A stretch of 64,000 nt of DNA from Posidonia oceanica (lineage: Eukaryota > Streptophyta > Magnoliopsida > Alismatales > Posidoniaceae), in the NCBI GenBank assembly GCA_037176725.1, contig JAZBRS010000029.1, positions 48,990,001 through 49,054,000 of the forward strand, written 5' to 3'. Positions 32,591-43,165 of this stretch are shown one piece after another. How positions within the stretch are numbered: the first letter of the stretch is position 1; each line of letters opens with the position of its first letter. The notes under the pieces were generated by a model. It was given only the letters and a program-made list of their open reading frames with translations, ran no database searches and was not told where the DNA came from. Both the position numbers and the translations under genes were made by a program.

Positions 32591-32849
32591 CATGTCGCCC
32601 GCATTGCCTGTTTTCACCGCTGTTTTGTTTTACCGCCTGCATTTGCATATAGGGCAGTGATGCTTACTGCCTGGAGTTCTCACGAGCCAGGTTTCGCCCG
32701 GTTCGGAACACAGACAGCGTTGCTGAGCGCTTAGACTGCACGTTTACTTTCTTGCATTGCATTCCCTCACTTAGAGCACACCTTTGAGCATTTAGATAGG
32801 CATTCATTGGCACTTAGGCATTCAAAGTCTGCATTTCCCTGCGTATGCG

Positions 32850-33114
32850 AGCGTAAGCCTAGAAAGACCGATCCTCGAGCGTGTCGGGGGTGCCTAACAC
32901 CTTCCCCGCACGTTACAGGAGTCCTTGTCCTCTCTCTTGGCCCGCAATGACCATATCGCCCTTATCCTAGGCACGAGTCACATCATTTGCATTCATTTGC
33001 ATCCCATTTCTTCTGCATTGCCTTGCATTGCATCTTTTGCTTGGTCTTGCGTGATTATTCACGCATTTCCCCAGTTTTCCTTGTCTCCCGATCTAATAGA
33101 CTTGGTGGCGACTC
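32850..33114 (+). promoter_or_regulatory. T2 LTR conserved box and internal PBS-like motif
   Basis: The box (32,850-32,940) includes GGGGGTGCCTAACACCTTCC and ACAGGAGTCC. TGGCGACTC is at 33,106-33,114, 165 bp before the LTR end, preceded by TCTAATAGACTTGG. Confidence 0.6.
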
Positions 33115-33279
33115 CGACTTTGTCTTATCTTCTTCTTTTCTTCCCTTTTTCCCTTTTTTAAATGTTTTCGAGTTAAGTCTTCCTTCTCGGACATAGCCGC
33201 TAATAGTGAGCCTGATTCTGATCGGTGCACGCAAGCTTTGGCAGTGTGCATGAACGATCTGAACACCGGGATTACTACA

Positions 33280-33640
33280 CTACTGCATGTTGCTCTATAT
33301 CTACTGCATGGTGCTCTGCTTCTACTGCATGGGACTTTACATCTACTGCATGGTGCTCTACATCTAATGCATGGGAGGCTACTTCTACTGCATGGGACTC
33401 TGCATGGGACTCTGCGTGGTGCTCTGCATGGGACTCTCCTCCTTCTGCATGGGGCTCTGCATGGTGCTCTGCATGGTGCTCTGCATGGGACTCTGCATGG
33501 GGCTCTGCATGGGACTCTACATGGGACTCTACATGGTGCTCTGCATGGGACTCTGCATGAAGCTCTGCATGGGGCTCTGCATGGTGCTCTGCATGGGACT
33601 CTGCATGGTGCTCTGCATGGGACTCTCCTCCTTTTGCCTG
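33280..33640 (-). repeat. In-frame His-rich minisatellite in T3 linker
   Basis: 12-bp units encoding SHAE, HHAE or PHAE repeat about 23 times (33,395-33,640), followed by 24-bp units encoding HAVDV-like steps up to the T2 junction. Histidine is roughly every fourth residue. T1 has a Ser/Ala/Glu repeat at this position. Confidence 0.85.
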
Positions 33641-36600
33641 CTGTACTACATGATGCTCTACTGCTGGTGCATCTTGCTCTGCTACTGCTGTTTTGCCTAT
33701 ATGTGGCATGCGCTGCACAAACCATCGAGACCCACCCCCTGGCTGCAGGGTGATCAGCTCATCTGGTCTGATGGGTGCCTCAAGCGCTAGATCTTCCTCT
33801 AGGACCATGATAGAGGGATCTGTAGCCACAGCCTTCCCCTTCTTTTGCGCAGTCTCATGTTCTGCCACGTCCTGTGCTAGGGACGCGAGCTGCTCTTGGA
33901 ATAACTGCTCCAAGTCTCCCATAGAGAAGTCAATCTGAGCATTAGTAGCCGCTCCTGCCTCCTCATCCAAGGGTGAGTCAACGTAGTAAGCGACTGCCGA
34001 GCTTGCGGCCGGCCCTGCCACGACTGCTAGGCTTTCTGCTGCTTGGGGTATCTGCTTGGCTGCTGCTGGATATGCTGCCAGGATTACTACTGGTGCCAGC
34101 GGGGAGGCACAACCGCTCTTCTGAGGAGCCGATGGCTGGGCCGCCATGCTTGGGGATGAAACGCTGGTGCCCGTAGGTGACAGTGGTGGTCTCCCGGTAG
34201 CGGCGACGAGAATCTTCTGCATAGCAAGATCTACTGAGGCTGACAGCGGTGTGCCTGACTGAGCCGCCCGGCTTGCTTGTGGCGCTGTCAATGATGCGGG
34301 TTGAGTCACGCTGTCGCCTAACCCGACTGACTGTGCCGCCTGAGAAAGTGATTTCCAAGCTGGTGTGGCTGCGGCCACAGGCTGACTGTCGGGTAACACC
34401 GATGGGCGTGCTTCTGATTCTGGTGCTACAGCTATGACTGTCGGCAACTTTGGTGATGCTGCAGGAAGAAGGGAAGCTGTCAGCCCTATCCCAGGGTTTG
34501 ACAATTCTATTGCTTCATTGGTAAGTGCTAAGCAAACTAACCGGGACGCAGTCACGCTGAGCTGGTCCTTGCTGCTGGTTGGGGCTGCCTCAACTATACC
34601 AGACTCTTCCTCATCTGAGTAATAGTCCTCGATGCAGACCCATTCTTCTTCTGCCAGCTGAGAACTTGGGCATAGCGCCTGCTGCGCTGAGGCTTCACTG
34701 CTATTGGATTCCAAGATTCCTGCACTGGTGAAGTTAGTGAGGTCTTGCGGGATGGCCATCTTCTGATCCTTGGGCAGCATGCATTTGTTTTTACTGGACT
34801 GCAGATCATATCCAAGGCCTTTAGACTCTCTTCGCTCTGCTGCTTGGACTGGCTCAGTGATTCCCTGGCCATACCGCCTGAGCGGCGCTCCTTTGACATA
34901 GCCCCACCTGTGACAGACATTTTCGACCATCCGGAAGGGGTTGCTGTGAACGGCCAAGGAGTTGACACGTTCAAGATCAGGTACAAAGCTAACCGGCTCG
35001 CACTGATTAACTCGGTACAAAGCAGCTGAAAGTTCAGGGTCAAAAGGGATTGTATGCGAAGAGATGGGTGCAACCGCCTCGATCCGCTCCTTCTCGAAGT
35101 TTTCCGCCATTACAACGATGCATCGTTGCCGTGGCGAAACTTGATCATGCAGTGGAGGGTCGAGGGGATGACCTGATGCTTGTGCAGCCAATGGCGCCCA
35201 AGCAGGAAGTTAAAGTTAGGCTCCAAGTCGACAATGTAGAACTCCACATTGAAGGTGACTGGGCAATGATCAAAGGAATAATCAAAATCCCTAGAGCGTC
35301 ATGGTGCGTATTATCAAAAGCTGTCATTCCCTTTATCGCCGGAGTGATATCCTCGGCTTTGAATCTGAGCCTGGTTGCAGTGCGCAACGGACAGACATTA
35401 AGGCCTGACCCGTTATCAACCAGCAATAAGGGAATGCGGAAGTTTTTGTATTGCACCGTGACAAACAAGGGTTGGTTGTGATTAATCCCGGCCGGAGGCA
35501 GCTCATCGCTCGTGAAAGAGATGATCTGCGGCTCCGCGTTAACGCCAACCATGCTCTCCATGGCTGCAGGCTCTATGGCTTGGAACACACAGGAAGCTTG
35601 GAACACTCGAAGAAAAGCCTCACGGTGTTCGGAAGAGGAGTGGATAAGGTCCCAAATGGATATATCGGCTTTAACCCTCCTAAGCTGGGAAGTGATGTCT
35701 GTTTTGTGGTGCGGCTTTCTGGCAGCAGGAGGGGGCGCTCTGGGAGTTGGCTCTACCGAGCTAGGTGCAGGGGGCTGGCTTGATGCTGGGGGTGCTGTGG
35801 GCTGGCTAACAGGTAGGGGTGTTGCTGGCTAGCTTGCTGGTGGAGGTGCAGCGGGTGCTGGACGGCTGGGCCTTACCACCGATGCTGCAGGCTGGTATAC
35901 CCTCCCCGATCGCATGACTTCTACACACGTTTCCGTGGCGTAGTCATAAGGGACGCGATGGGGGTCCCAGGTTAAGTCAATAACCGTAGGGGCCCGTGCA
36001 TCGAGTACAATAGGGGCTACCGGAGGGTTGGCTGGGTAATAGGGCAAGGGGTGCTGGTACTGGTAGGTTGTAGGAGGCCCTGGCTGGGACCAGGCTAACA
36101 GGCTGACTGGGGGCCTACCTAAATAGGAGGCTGGGGTCTGGGCCTGAGGTCTGGCTTGAAGGTATATAGGGGCAGGGGCCTGAGGATGCATGGTAGGGCG
36201 AGTAGCGGAGCGCCCTGGCCTGGCACGCGGTCGGATCATATGGACTCCCGACTCGGAGCCAGCAATGGCGGCACGATAAAGAGCAAGAGGGAAGGGCTCC
36301 GAGACATCATGAATAAGCTCGGAGGGGTCTACCACAAACGTAGCAGGCCCGGAGGGAGAGAGAGAGTAGATTCCCGAGGTCCCCGCGCCCCCCGGATTGG
36401 GATGCTCCAGAAGGGGCTGGTGGACAATGCTGGGATGAGGGGGTGCTAATGTAGATGCAGGGTCTAATGCTGATCGAGGGACAGGAGATGGTGCCTCGTG
36501 CGTGTGGATCGAGATCGTTCCTGACTCGATCAAATTCTAGATGGCGTCCTGCAGAGTGAGGCAACTGTTCGTCGAGTGCCCGAGGGCTCAATAAAAGTTG

Positions 36601-38612
36601 CAGAAAAGGTGCGCCTTATGCCAATGCAGAAGTGGATTTGGCAAAGGGCGTGCCTCGGGAAACCTCAGAAATGTCGCAACCTTGGGGAGGATGGCGGTTA
36701 GCGGTTCCACTAGTGGGGTGAATTGACGCCGTGGCCGCCTTGGCCCCTGGGGTTGCGCTTGCCGGACCGGTGCGGCAGGATACACCGGTTGGGCGATGGT
36801 GGTGATTTGTGGTGTGGGGGGTGCTCTAGGTGCTGGTGCATAGATTACTTGAAGCGGGGGAGGCCGAACCGCCAGCTGAACAGGCACAGGCGCGAGGTCG
36901 ATGTAGGCAACAGCAGGCTTTGGCGAGTCCTTCTTCTTGGGCCGGCTGCTGGTACCATTGCTGTTGCTGCTGGTGTTGCCACTAGAGTTGTTGCTGTTGC
37001 TGCTGGCGGTGGCCTGCTTGGTAAACGCAGAGAGCGCCAGGAAGTTGCCCCTCCGTAGCGAACTCTCCACGTGGGTGCCAGCCCGGATCAGTGCAGAGAA
37101 GGTTGTGACAGGTTGAATGCTGAGCAGAGCCCCGACAGCAGGCTGCACACCCCCGATCACAATCTTGAGGGACTCCTCATCAGAGGGTCCGTCTCGAACC
37201 TGCGAAGCGAGTGCGCCCCAGCGGCCGACATACTCCCCGAACGGCTCGCCGGGGTTCTGCTTTAACACGACGAGGTCCGCGCGCTTAGGGACTAGGTCCA
37301 AGTTGAAGGAGTATTGTCCCAGGAATGCCTGGCTAAGGTCATTCCACGTCTTAATGCTGGCCATATCAAGTGAGGTGAACCACTTGAGCGCAGGGCCACT
37401 CAGACTTTTCTGGAACAAGCGGATTAGCAACCTCTCGTAAGCTTGGAGCTGAGCGAGATCTCCGTAGTACGCCTACAGGTGTGCAATTGGGCAGCCTCTA
37501 CCATTGTATTTTTCAAATACCAGGATGCAGAACTTCGGGGGGAGTACCGCCTCTAGGAAATAATAGAGGTCCCAGAACTGGCAAGACTGGTGGTCCGTAC
37601 CCTACACTTGTCGAAGTGCTTTCTCCAGAACAGCTAGCCTGTTGTCGCTGGAGTCTAGAGCTACTGCCAACTGAGGTGGTACAGCAAGGGCAGGGGCCAC
37701 ATACGCCGCATAAGATGCACCGAGGTGCTCCTCTGGGTCAACCATCACCTCGCCTGGTGGAGCGACGGGATGGGCGGTGTATCCGTGCGGATGTGCAGTG
37801 TGTGTAGGCATGTATGCTAGGGTAGGGTATTGCTGATGCAGAGGGTATGTATAGCTAGCATGCTGAGCAGTAGGTGATGCAGTGTGTTGGAGCGTCAGCT
37901 GCTGCACCAGCACGGTGCCGGGCTACGGGCCAGTGGGATGTTGCACTCCGATCAGTCCCACAGACTGACCACCAGGTGCTAGAGGAGGATGCTGTGCTTG
38001 GTGTTGTGCATATGCAGGTGGCGGAAGCTGGGCCCCCATCGCCTGAGCAGTGAGTGGCTGAGGCGGTGGTCTGGGTGGAGGAGCAGAAGCGAATGCCTGC
38101 GACGCGAGAGCAAGTCGCAGCGGAGCCTCGGGAGCAGCAGGAACAAATGCGGGGCGGAGAGATAGAGCCATGCCCTACAGTCTCTGGGCAGTCTCCATCA
38201 GCTGCTAGTACTGCATCTCAGGGGACCCATCAGTTGGTATGCTGAGTTGCAGGACCGGCGGAGGACCAAAATCAAGCAGCTGGGACGTAGATTGTCCAAG
38301 AGGCGGAGGTCCTAGGGCGTAATTCGCCACAGCAAGGTGAGTGCCAAAAGTGACATTACCCTAAGGAGGAGTCATTGGTGCCTCCGGAGCGCGGGCGGCG
38401 GTTACCAAGACAGTCTCGGCAACCGACTCCGGCGGAGTCTACCACTGCCCCACAGAATAAGAAGGCGGCAGCTATACCAGAGAAGGAGATGCTGGCACAG
38501 GGGGAGTGTATGCGGGAGCCGAAGGGACCGAAAGAGGGGCCGCCTCCAGGGCAACAGGGACCTGAGAGTCACCAGCAAACTGGGCCATCGCTGACCGAGA
38601 ACGAGTGATCAT
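33280..38612 (-). pseudogene. T3 gag-protease-linker, heavily decayed
   Basis: The start is ATG 38,610-38,612, with a second at 26 bp. The frame is followed to about 35,265, where one base is missing, and about 35,118, where about four are missing; the frame then reopens to the T2 junction. At least nine TAGs and one TGA interrupt it, most where T1 has CAG. The capsid (LFQKSLSGPALKWFTSLD) is intact around 37,400. The zinc knuckle near 36,600 has tyrosine in place of its first histidine and a stop next to it. The protease keeps LLLVDNGSGLNVCP. YYVDSPLDEE and RPDELITL of the linker match T1. The product was Gag-Pro of a virus-like particle; none can be made now. Confidence 0.88.
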
Positions 38613-39747
38613 AGGGCTACGAGCAGGAGCAAGAGGGTGAATCCTAGGAGGAGCTATGCTCGCTAAAGCGAAGTAGCTCGGAAGGGAGGATGATCAGAAG
38701 CAGGGGTCGCAGCAGGGGCGTCATCGAGAGAAGACACTCAAGCTCTAGCTAAGGAACTCGCTGACAGATCTCTACGCGACGAGCAAACAAAATCAAGGGA
38801 TTAGAGCCCGAAAGTAAAAGCAAATGTGTTAGTGCATGATATGAATGCAGATGTATGCTTTCTAGCATGCTCTCCCTCACCAATCTAGGGTGTCCTAGTG
38901 GGTGGTCTACTTCGAACGCTCAGGGGTGTACGGGTCACCGACTCAGGCTAGAAAAAAGCAGGTCCCACGTCTTAAACCCGGCCCAAAGCTCAGGTGGTGA
39001 CGTAGTGGTGCGTAGGTGGCCTTGACCCTGCCAGAAGCATGGGTGGTACCCTCTACTAACACCGACGCGACCCCCAGACAAGGGGGACAGACCGATCCAC
39101 TTGCTCCACACCAAAGCATTGGATGCAAGAGACCAGGACTATCCTTCTCAAACTGTAGGCGGACTCAGATGAGAAGAATGCATGCCCTATATGATGCTTC
39201 ATGCAAATGCTTCGCGTTTTATCTTGCGTTTTTTATTAACTCAAGGGAGTGCAGGTGAGTTTGCAGTCTCTAGTTGCTCCTAGAAATTCTTTTTACTTGC
39301 TATTTTTAGTTAGCCTTGGGGGAAGCAATCAGTCTCTAATTGTCCTTAGGCTTAATGCAAATGGGGAAGAAAATCACCCAGATATGGCAAGCAGACAGCA
39401 CACATCACAGCAAAAGGCATGGGCATGGCATGTGTATGTGTGTGTGAGCATGATAGTGAAAGGAAAAACACTTATCATTGCAAAAAGTAGGTATGCATAG
39501 CATGTGCAGGTGCAGTGACATTGTATTGGTGTAAAGGGAAGCATTCATCATTCAAAAGGCATGCATGGTGTGCCAAGCAAGTGTTTAGACATGTGATGCA
39601 GGCAAGATAGAGCAGTGCAGGCAATCATGGCATAAAGCAGATAAATAAACAAGCAAGCAGGTAAGCAGGTAAAGCAGGCAGAAGCAAAAGACAAGCAAAA
39701 CACCCAAGCAAGAGGGAAGAAGGCCAAGGCGAAAGCCAGAGTACTGC
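38613..39747 (-). other. T3 untranslated leader
   Basis: Alignable with the T1 leader; best conserved at 38,880-39,190. No supported ORF. A/G-rich toward the PBS. Confidence 0.65.
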
Positions 39748-39765
39748 TCCCCAACGGAGTCGCCA
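39748..39765 (-). other. T3 primer-binding site
   Basis: Sense TGGCGACTCCGTTGGGGA, one base after the LTR end. It differs from T1 at two positions (CG for TG, T for C in the centre). Confidence 0.88.
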
Positions 39766-40724
39766 CTGTAGTAATCCTGAATTCTAATCGTCCATGCACA
39801 TTACCAAAGCTTATGTGCACCGATCAAAATAGGCTCACTATATGCGGCTGGATCCGAGGGAAGAACTCGACTCGGAAACGCTGGCAAAAGAAAAGAAAAG
39901 AAATGATAAGACAATTCAGAGTCGCCACCGGGTCTATTGAATTGGAAGACAAGGAAAACCAGGAGGTAAAGCATGAAAAGACATGCTGAACCAGATGCAA
40001 GGAGGAGCGAAGAGATACAAGGATAAGCTAAGCTATGCTATGCTATTATGCTATGCTATGACTCAAGCCTAGGATAAGGGAAAGGTCGATGCGGGCCAAG
40101 AGAAAGGGCAAGGACTCCTGTTACGCACGGGGAAGGTGTTAGGCACCCCAATACGTCCGAGAGTCAGTCTTTCTTAGGCAATCTCGCGCTATGCAGGGAA
40201 TCGCTAGCTTGATGCCTAAATGCCTTAAATGCTTACGTATTATGCAAGAGAAATAAACGTGCTATCTAAGTGCTCAGCCACGCTACTAGTGTTCCGAACT
40301 GGGCAGACCATGGTTCGTGAGAACTCCTAGCAGTAAGCATCACGGCCTTGTATGCAGATGCAGGCGATAAAACAAAACCACGGCAAAACCAAGTAATGCA
40401 GACGACATGCAAGCAATAAAGCAAAACTGGTGCGGAAAAAAGGTGCAAGAATGCGGAAAACAATGCAAGGCATGGAAAACGGTGCAGAAGGCAAAAAGCA
40501 ATGCAAGAGGGGTGCGGAAAATCATGCAAAGGAGCGGAAAAGCGATGCAAAACATGGAAAACGAGGTAAAGTGCGCAACATAAGGCAAAGCTAGGTGCGA
40601 AATCAAAACAAAGGGGTGGGCAACATGCATTGGGGTTGCAGCAAGCCAAAGAAGCGATAAAACGCAAGAAATGGCGAACGAAACGAAATCTGCATTTTAA
40701 AACGGCTGTCAGCTATCTGCATGC

Positions 40725-42944
40725 ATTGGACGCTGGCAACACCAACGTCCAACGTTGGACGCTGGGACAGCCCGCATCCAACACCCACTGCAGACAGATA
40801 GCATGCACATTTTGAAAAACCATGCATTCTAACTATATGGATGCATAACAAATGCAAATATGCAACTAAATGGGTGCTAAACATGCAAATCTAACCTAAC
40901 AGAAGATTAGAGGAAGAATCAGAATAAGGAGCATGCCAAAATAAGGATCCAAACATGCAGGTTGTTGGACGCTTGTACGCAGGGCATCCAACGTTGGGCA
41001 CCAGAGAGGCTGGCGTCCAACAAGGACAGAAGGCAGAGGGGAGAAAAGAAGCATACAAAAGCAAAATAAAACTGGGTGCATGCATTTGGGGTTCTGGAGG
41101 TGAACAAAGAGGCAGACAAGCAAGCATGGGTGGCATACAGGCAAAGGATCATGGAAATAAATCAAAGAGGCCTTACCTGTGTTGAGTGCCAGGCCAGAGG
41201 CACAACCAGGGCGTTGGACGCGAGCTAGGTTGGTGTCCAACGTTGGACGCCAACACCAACAGCGTACAACGCTCTGAGAGGCACAACACACAAAAAGCAT
41301 GCGCAAACAAGCAAATAAATTAACTGAAATAAAAGAACAGATGCTACTAAAGCTGAACATGCATAAGAACACAGGAAGCAAGTAAATAAGCAAGATCAGA
41401 GAGGTATGCAAGCATTAAACAAACAAGAGATGAGCCAGGGCGTTGGATGCTAGAGCCAGCAGCGTCCAACGTTGGACGCTGAAGGCTCTGGCGTCCAACG
41501 ACCCAGGCATGCAAACTCACCTGTTCTAAAGGGGGAGCTCAGCTCAGACCCCACCTATATACATGCAAACACAGTAAGAACATGTAGGAAACTAGCAATA
41601 GCATGCAAAGGAGACATGGCAAGCATTTAATACAAGGAGGCAAGATAAAAGAAGGCATGCATATAAGAACATGAGCTTCAAACTTAAAAAAAGGAATACA
41701 TGGCTTAAAGGAATCCTAGCAAGCCTAAGCATGGTTGCCTTAGGGGCCAGGCATCTCTAAACATGCATGGATCAAATTATAACATCAAAAATATGCATGG
41801 AGTAGGCATGGCAGCAAAGCAAAGCAGACAGACACGTTGGACGCTAGGTGAACCAGCGTCCAACGTTGGACGCGGCTCACTCTAGCGTCCAACACAGGCA
41901 GGAGACAGACTGATCATTAAGCATGCAAAAAGCAATCAAACATGCATGGAACAAGTTAAAAACATGGTATAACATCAGGAAGCATTAAAGGAAGTATATG
42001 GCATATATATACAAAGAAGCATGCAAAGAAAAAGGCATGGAAAGCATTCGAACAGAGGCAAAGCAAAGCAGGCCGTTGGACACCGGCCTATGCCACGTCC
42101 AACATTGGACGCACTAGTTTGTGCGTCCAACACACTGAACTTCCTTTTGGATGTGAATCACATCCAAAAGGAGCTAAAATCTTGTAAAAAGTGCATGGAC
42201 ACGTTCTATCATGCATGCATGACTACAGGGGGTAGAGAACTAACCTCTAGAAGCTCTGGAATGGCGGGACGACGAGGTTTGTCGGAGTTGCAGGTGTGTG
42301 CACGGCAGCGACTTCGGCGGGCTTACCTGAGTTGCTCGGAGCATCGGAGGAGCTAGCGAAGCATTGCAGACAAAGAGGGGAGTGCCTTCTTGCTCTCGAA
42401 AGTGAAAATTCTCTCGTTCGCTCTGTGTGGTGAGAATGGCAAAGGGTTGAACTTGCTGGTTTTTTGCAAATGACATGGGTTCTAGTGCTTGGCAGGGATT
42501 TGCAGGCCAAATTCAGACGAGCCCAGGTGCTGGCAGGTGCAGGTGAGTGTGTGAGGTCCATGTGGATTGTCAGAGGAGGGCATGGGAGGTGTCAAAAGGG
42601 CAGCGGAGGCAAGGCGGTGGCTGACACGGCCGGCGAAAGTCAGCAGCGGTAGTGAGGGCTTAAAGAGCGGTTTTGGCGCTGGTGGGGAGAAGATGGGTAG
42701 TAAGTGATGCTTGGAAGGTAGTGGATGGCGTGGAGTGAAGGAAGGGACGGGTAGTAAGTGCAGGGAGGCGGGGGATTGGACGGGCGGTGAGCTGGAGGGG
42801 GCGGAGCAGCCACTGCTAACCTCGAGTCGTTGGACGCCAGACCAGAGCGTGTCCAACGTTGGACGCCACACTAGAGCACGTCCAACGTTGGACGCTAGCA
42901 CAGGCCACGTCCAACATTGGACGCTACCTGTTCCAGCATCCAAC
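40725..42944 (-). repeat. Dispersed 29-bp paired hairpins in T3 LTR
   Basis: The module is GTTGGACGC, 11 variable bases, GCGTCCAAC (29 bp). It occurs two at a time at 40,725-40,782, 40,964-41,021, 41,213-41,270, 41,442-41,499, 41,836-41,893 and 42,075-42,131, and four at a time at 42,829-42,944 (4 x 29). Where two meet they form the perfect palindrome GCGTCCAACGTTGGACGC. Pair starts are 239, 249, 229, 394 and 239 bp apart. Some loops extend the stem (CGCAC...GTGCG at 42,109-42,126). Confidence 0.92.
42143..42171. other. Perfect 13-bp stem hairpin with 3-nt loop
   Basis: CCTTTTGGATGTG and CACATCCAAAAGG enclose AAT, 12 bp after the sixth hairpin pair of the T3 LTR. Single copy in this window. 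Confidence 0.85.
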
Positions 42945-43165
42945 ACACACAGGTGGCATAAGCTATAAACGGGCTTAGGTTTGGACCTAGAAGTGTTGTA
43001 GAAAATGCAAGAAGGCTTGGTAAAGGCTTCTAGGGTTTGGGGTGAGGTTTTGGGTTTGGAAATGGGCTAGAAGAGGGGTTAGAAAAGGGAATGCCAATCC
43101 CAAGATCACACATGCCTGCAAAAGAGAACTACCAACTTCCAGGCTATCAGAATAGGGTGTCTACA

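Larger units (their letters stand above)
22695..33279 (+). mobile_element. T2, 3' half of a plus-strand Tat element
   Basis: T1 interrupts T2 at 22,694/22,695. What remains is the spacer after pol, the accessory ORF (23,563-24,765), hairpins, arrays, PPT and the 3' LTR. Its gag-pol half should lie left of the window. T2 itself sits in the coding region of T3, which resumes at 33,280 on the opposite strand. Confidence 0.93.
27405..33279 (+). mobile_element. T2 3' LTR, 5,875 bp
   Basis: Starts TGTTGACACCCC after the PPT and ends GGGATTACTACA, matching the termini of the other long LTRs. Order along sense: A/C-rich U3 start, GC-rich block (29,190-30,545), TGCAAT-rich region (30,600-31,350), 18-bp hairpin, 30-bp array, conserved box, PBS-like motif. 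It lacks the roughly 400-bp block present in the T1, T5 and solo LTRs, as does T4, so two LTR subfamilies exist. Confidence 0.95.
33280..43165 (-). mobile_element. T3, 5' half of a minus-strand Tat element with short LTR
   Basis: From 43,165 leftward: 5' LTR (39,767-43,165), PBS, leader, gag, protease and linker, then cut at 33,280 by the T2 LTR. RT to 3' LTR should lie left of the window. Gag and protease are clearly related to T1, but the LTR differs in length and content. It sits in the 51-bp satellite. Confidence 0.9.
39767..43165 (-). mobile_element. T3 5' LTR, 3,399 bp
   Basis: Plus strand starts TGTAGTAATCCTG and ends AGGGTGTCTACA, homologous to the termini of the longer LTRs. It shares the conserved box (40,106-40,195) and PBS-like motif (39,919-39,927) but lacks the regular 30-bp array, carrying instead irregular AAGGTGCAAGAATGCGG-like DNA (40,420-40,600) and the 29-bp hairpins. 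A GC-rich U3 part lies at 42,240-42,830. A CTATG microsatellite is at about 40,030-40,065 in the box-proximal part. Confidence 0.9.

Noticed and set aside
31640..32734. ORFs of 160-364 codons in the 30-bp LTR arrays, on both strands (also 46,856-47,675 and 56,739-57,863)
   Set aside because: Unit length is a multiple of three, so frames remain open by construction; products are Cys/Phe- or Lys/Arg-repeats differing between frames, with no conservation beyond the DNA unit.
33238..33753. Plus-strand Leu/His-rich ORF at the T2-T3 junction
   Set aside because: Antisense shadow of the T3 His-rich coding repeat, starting within the T2 LTR end.
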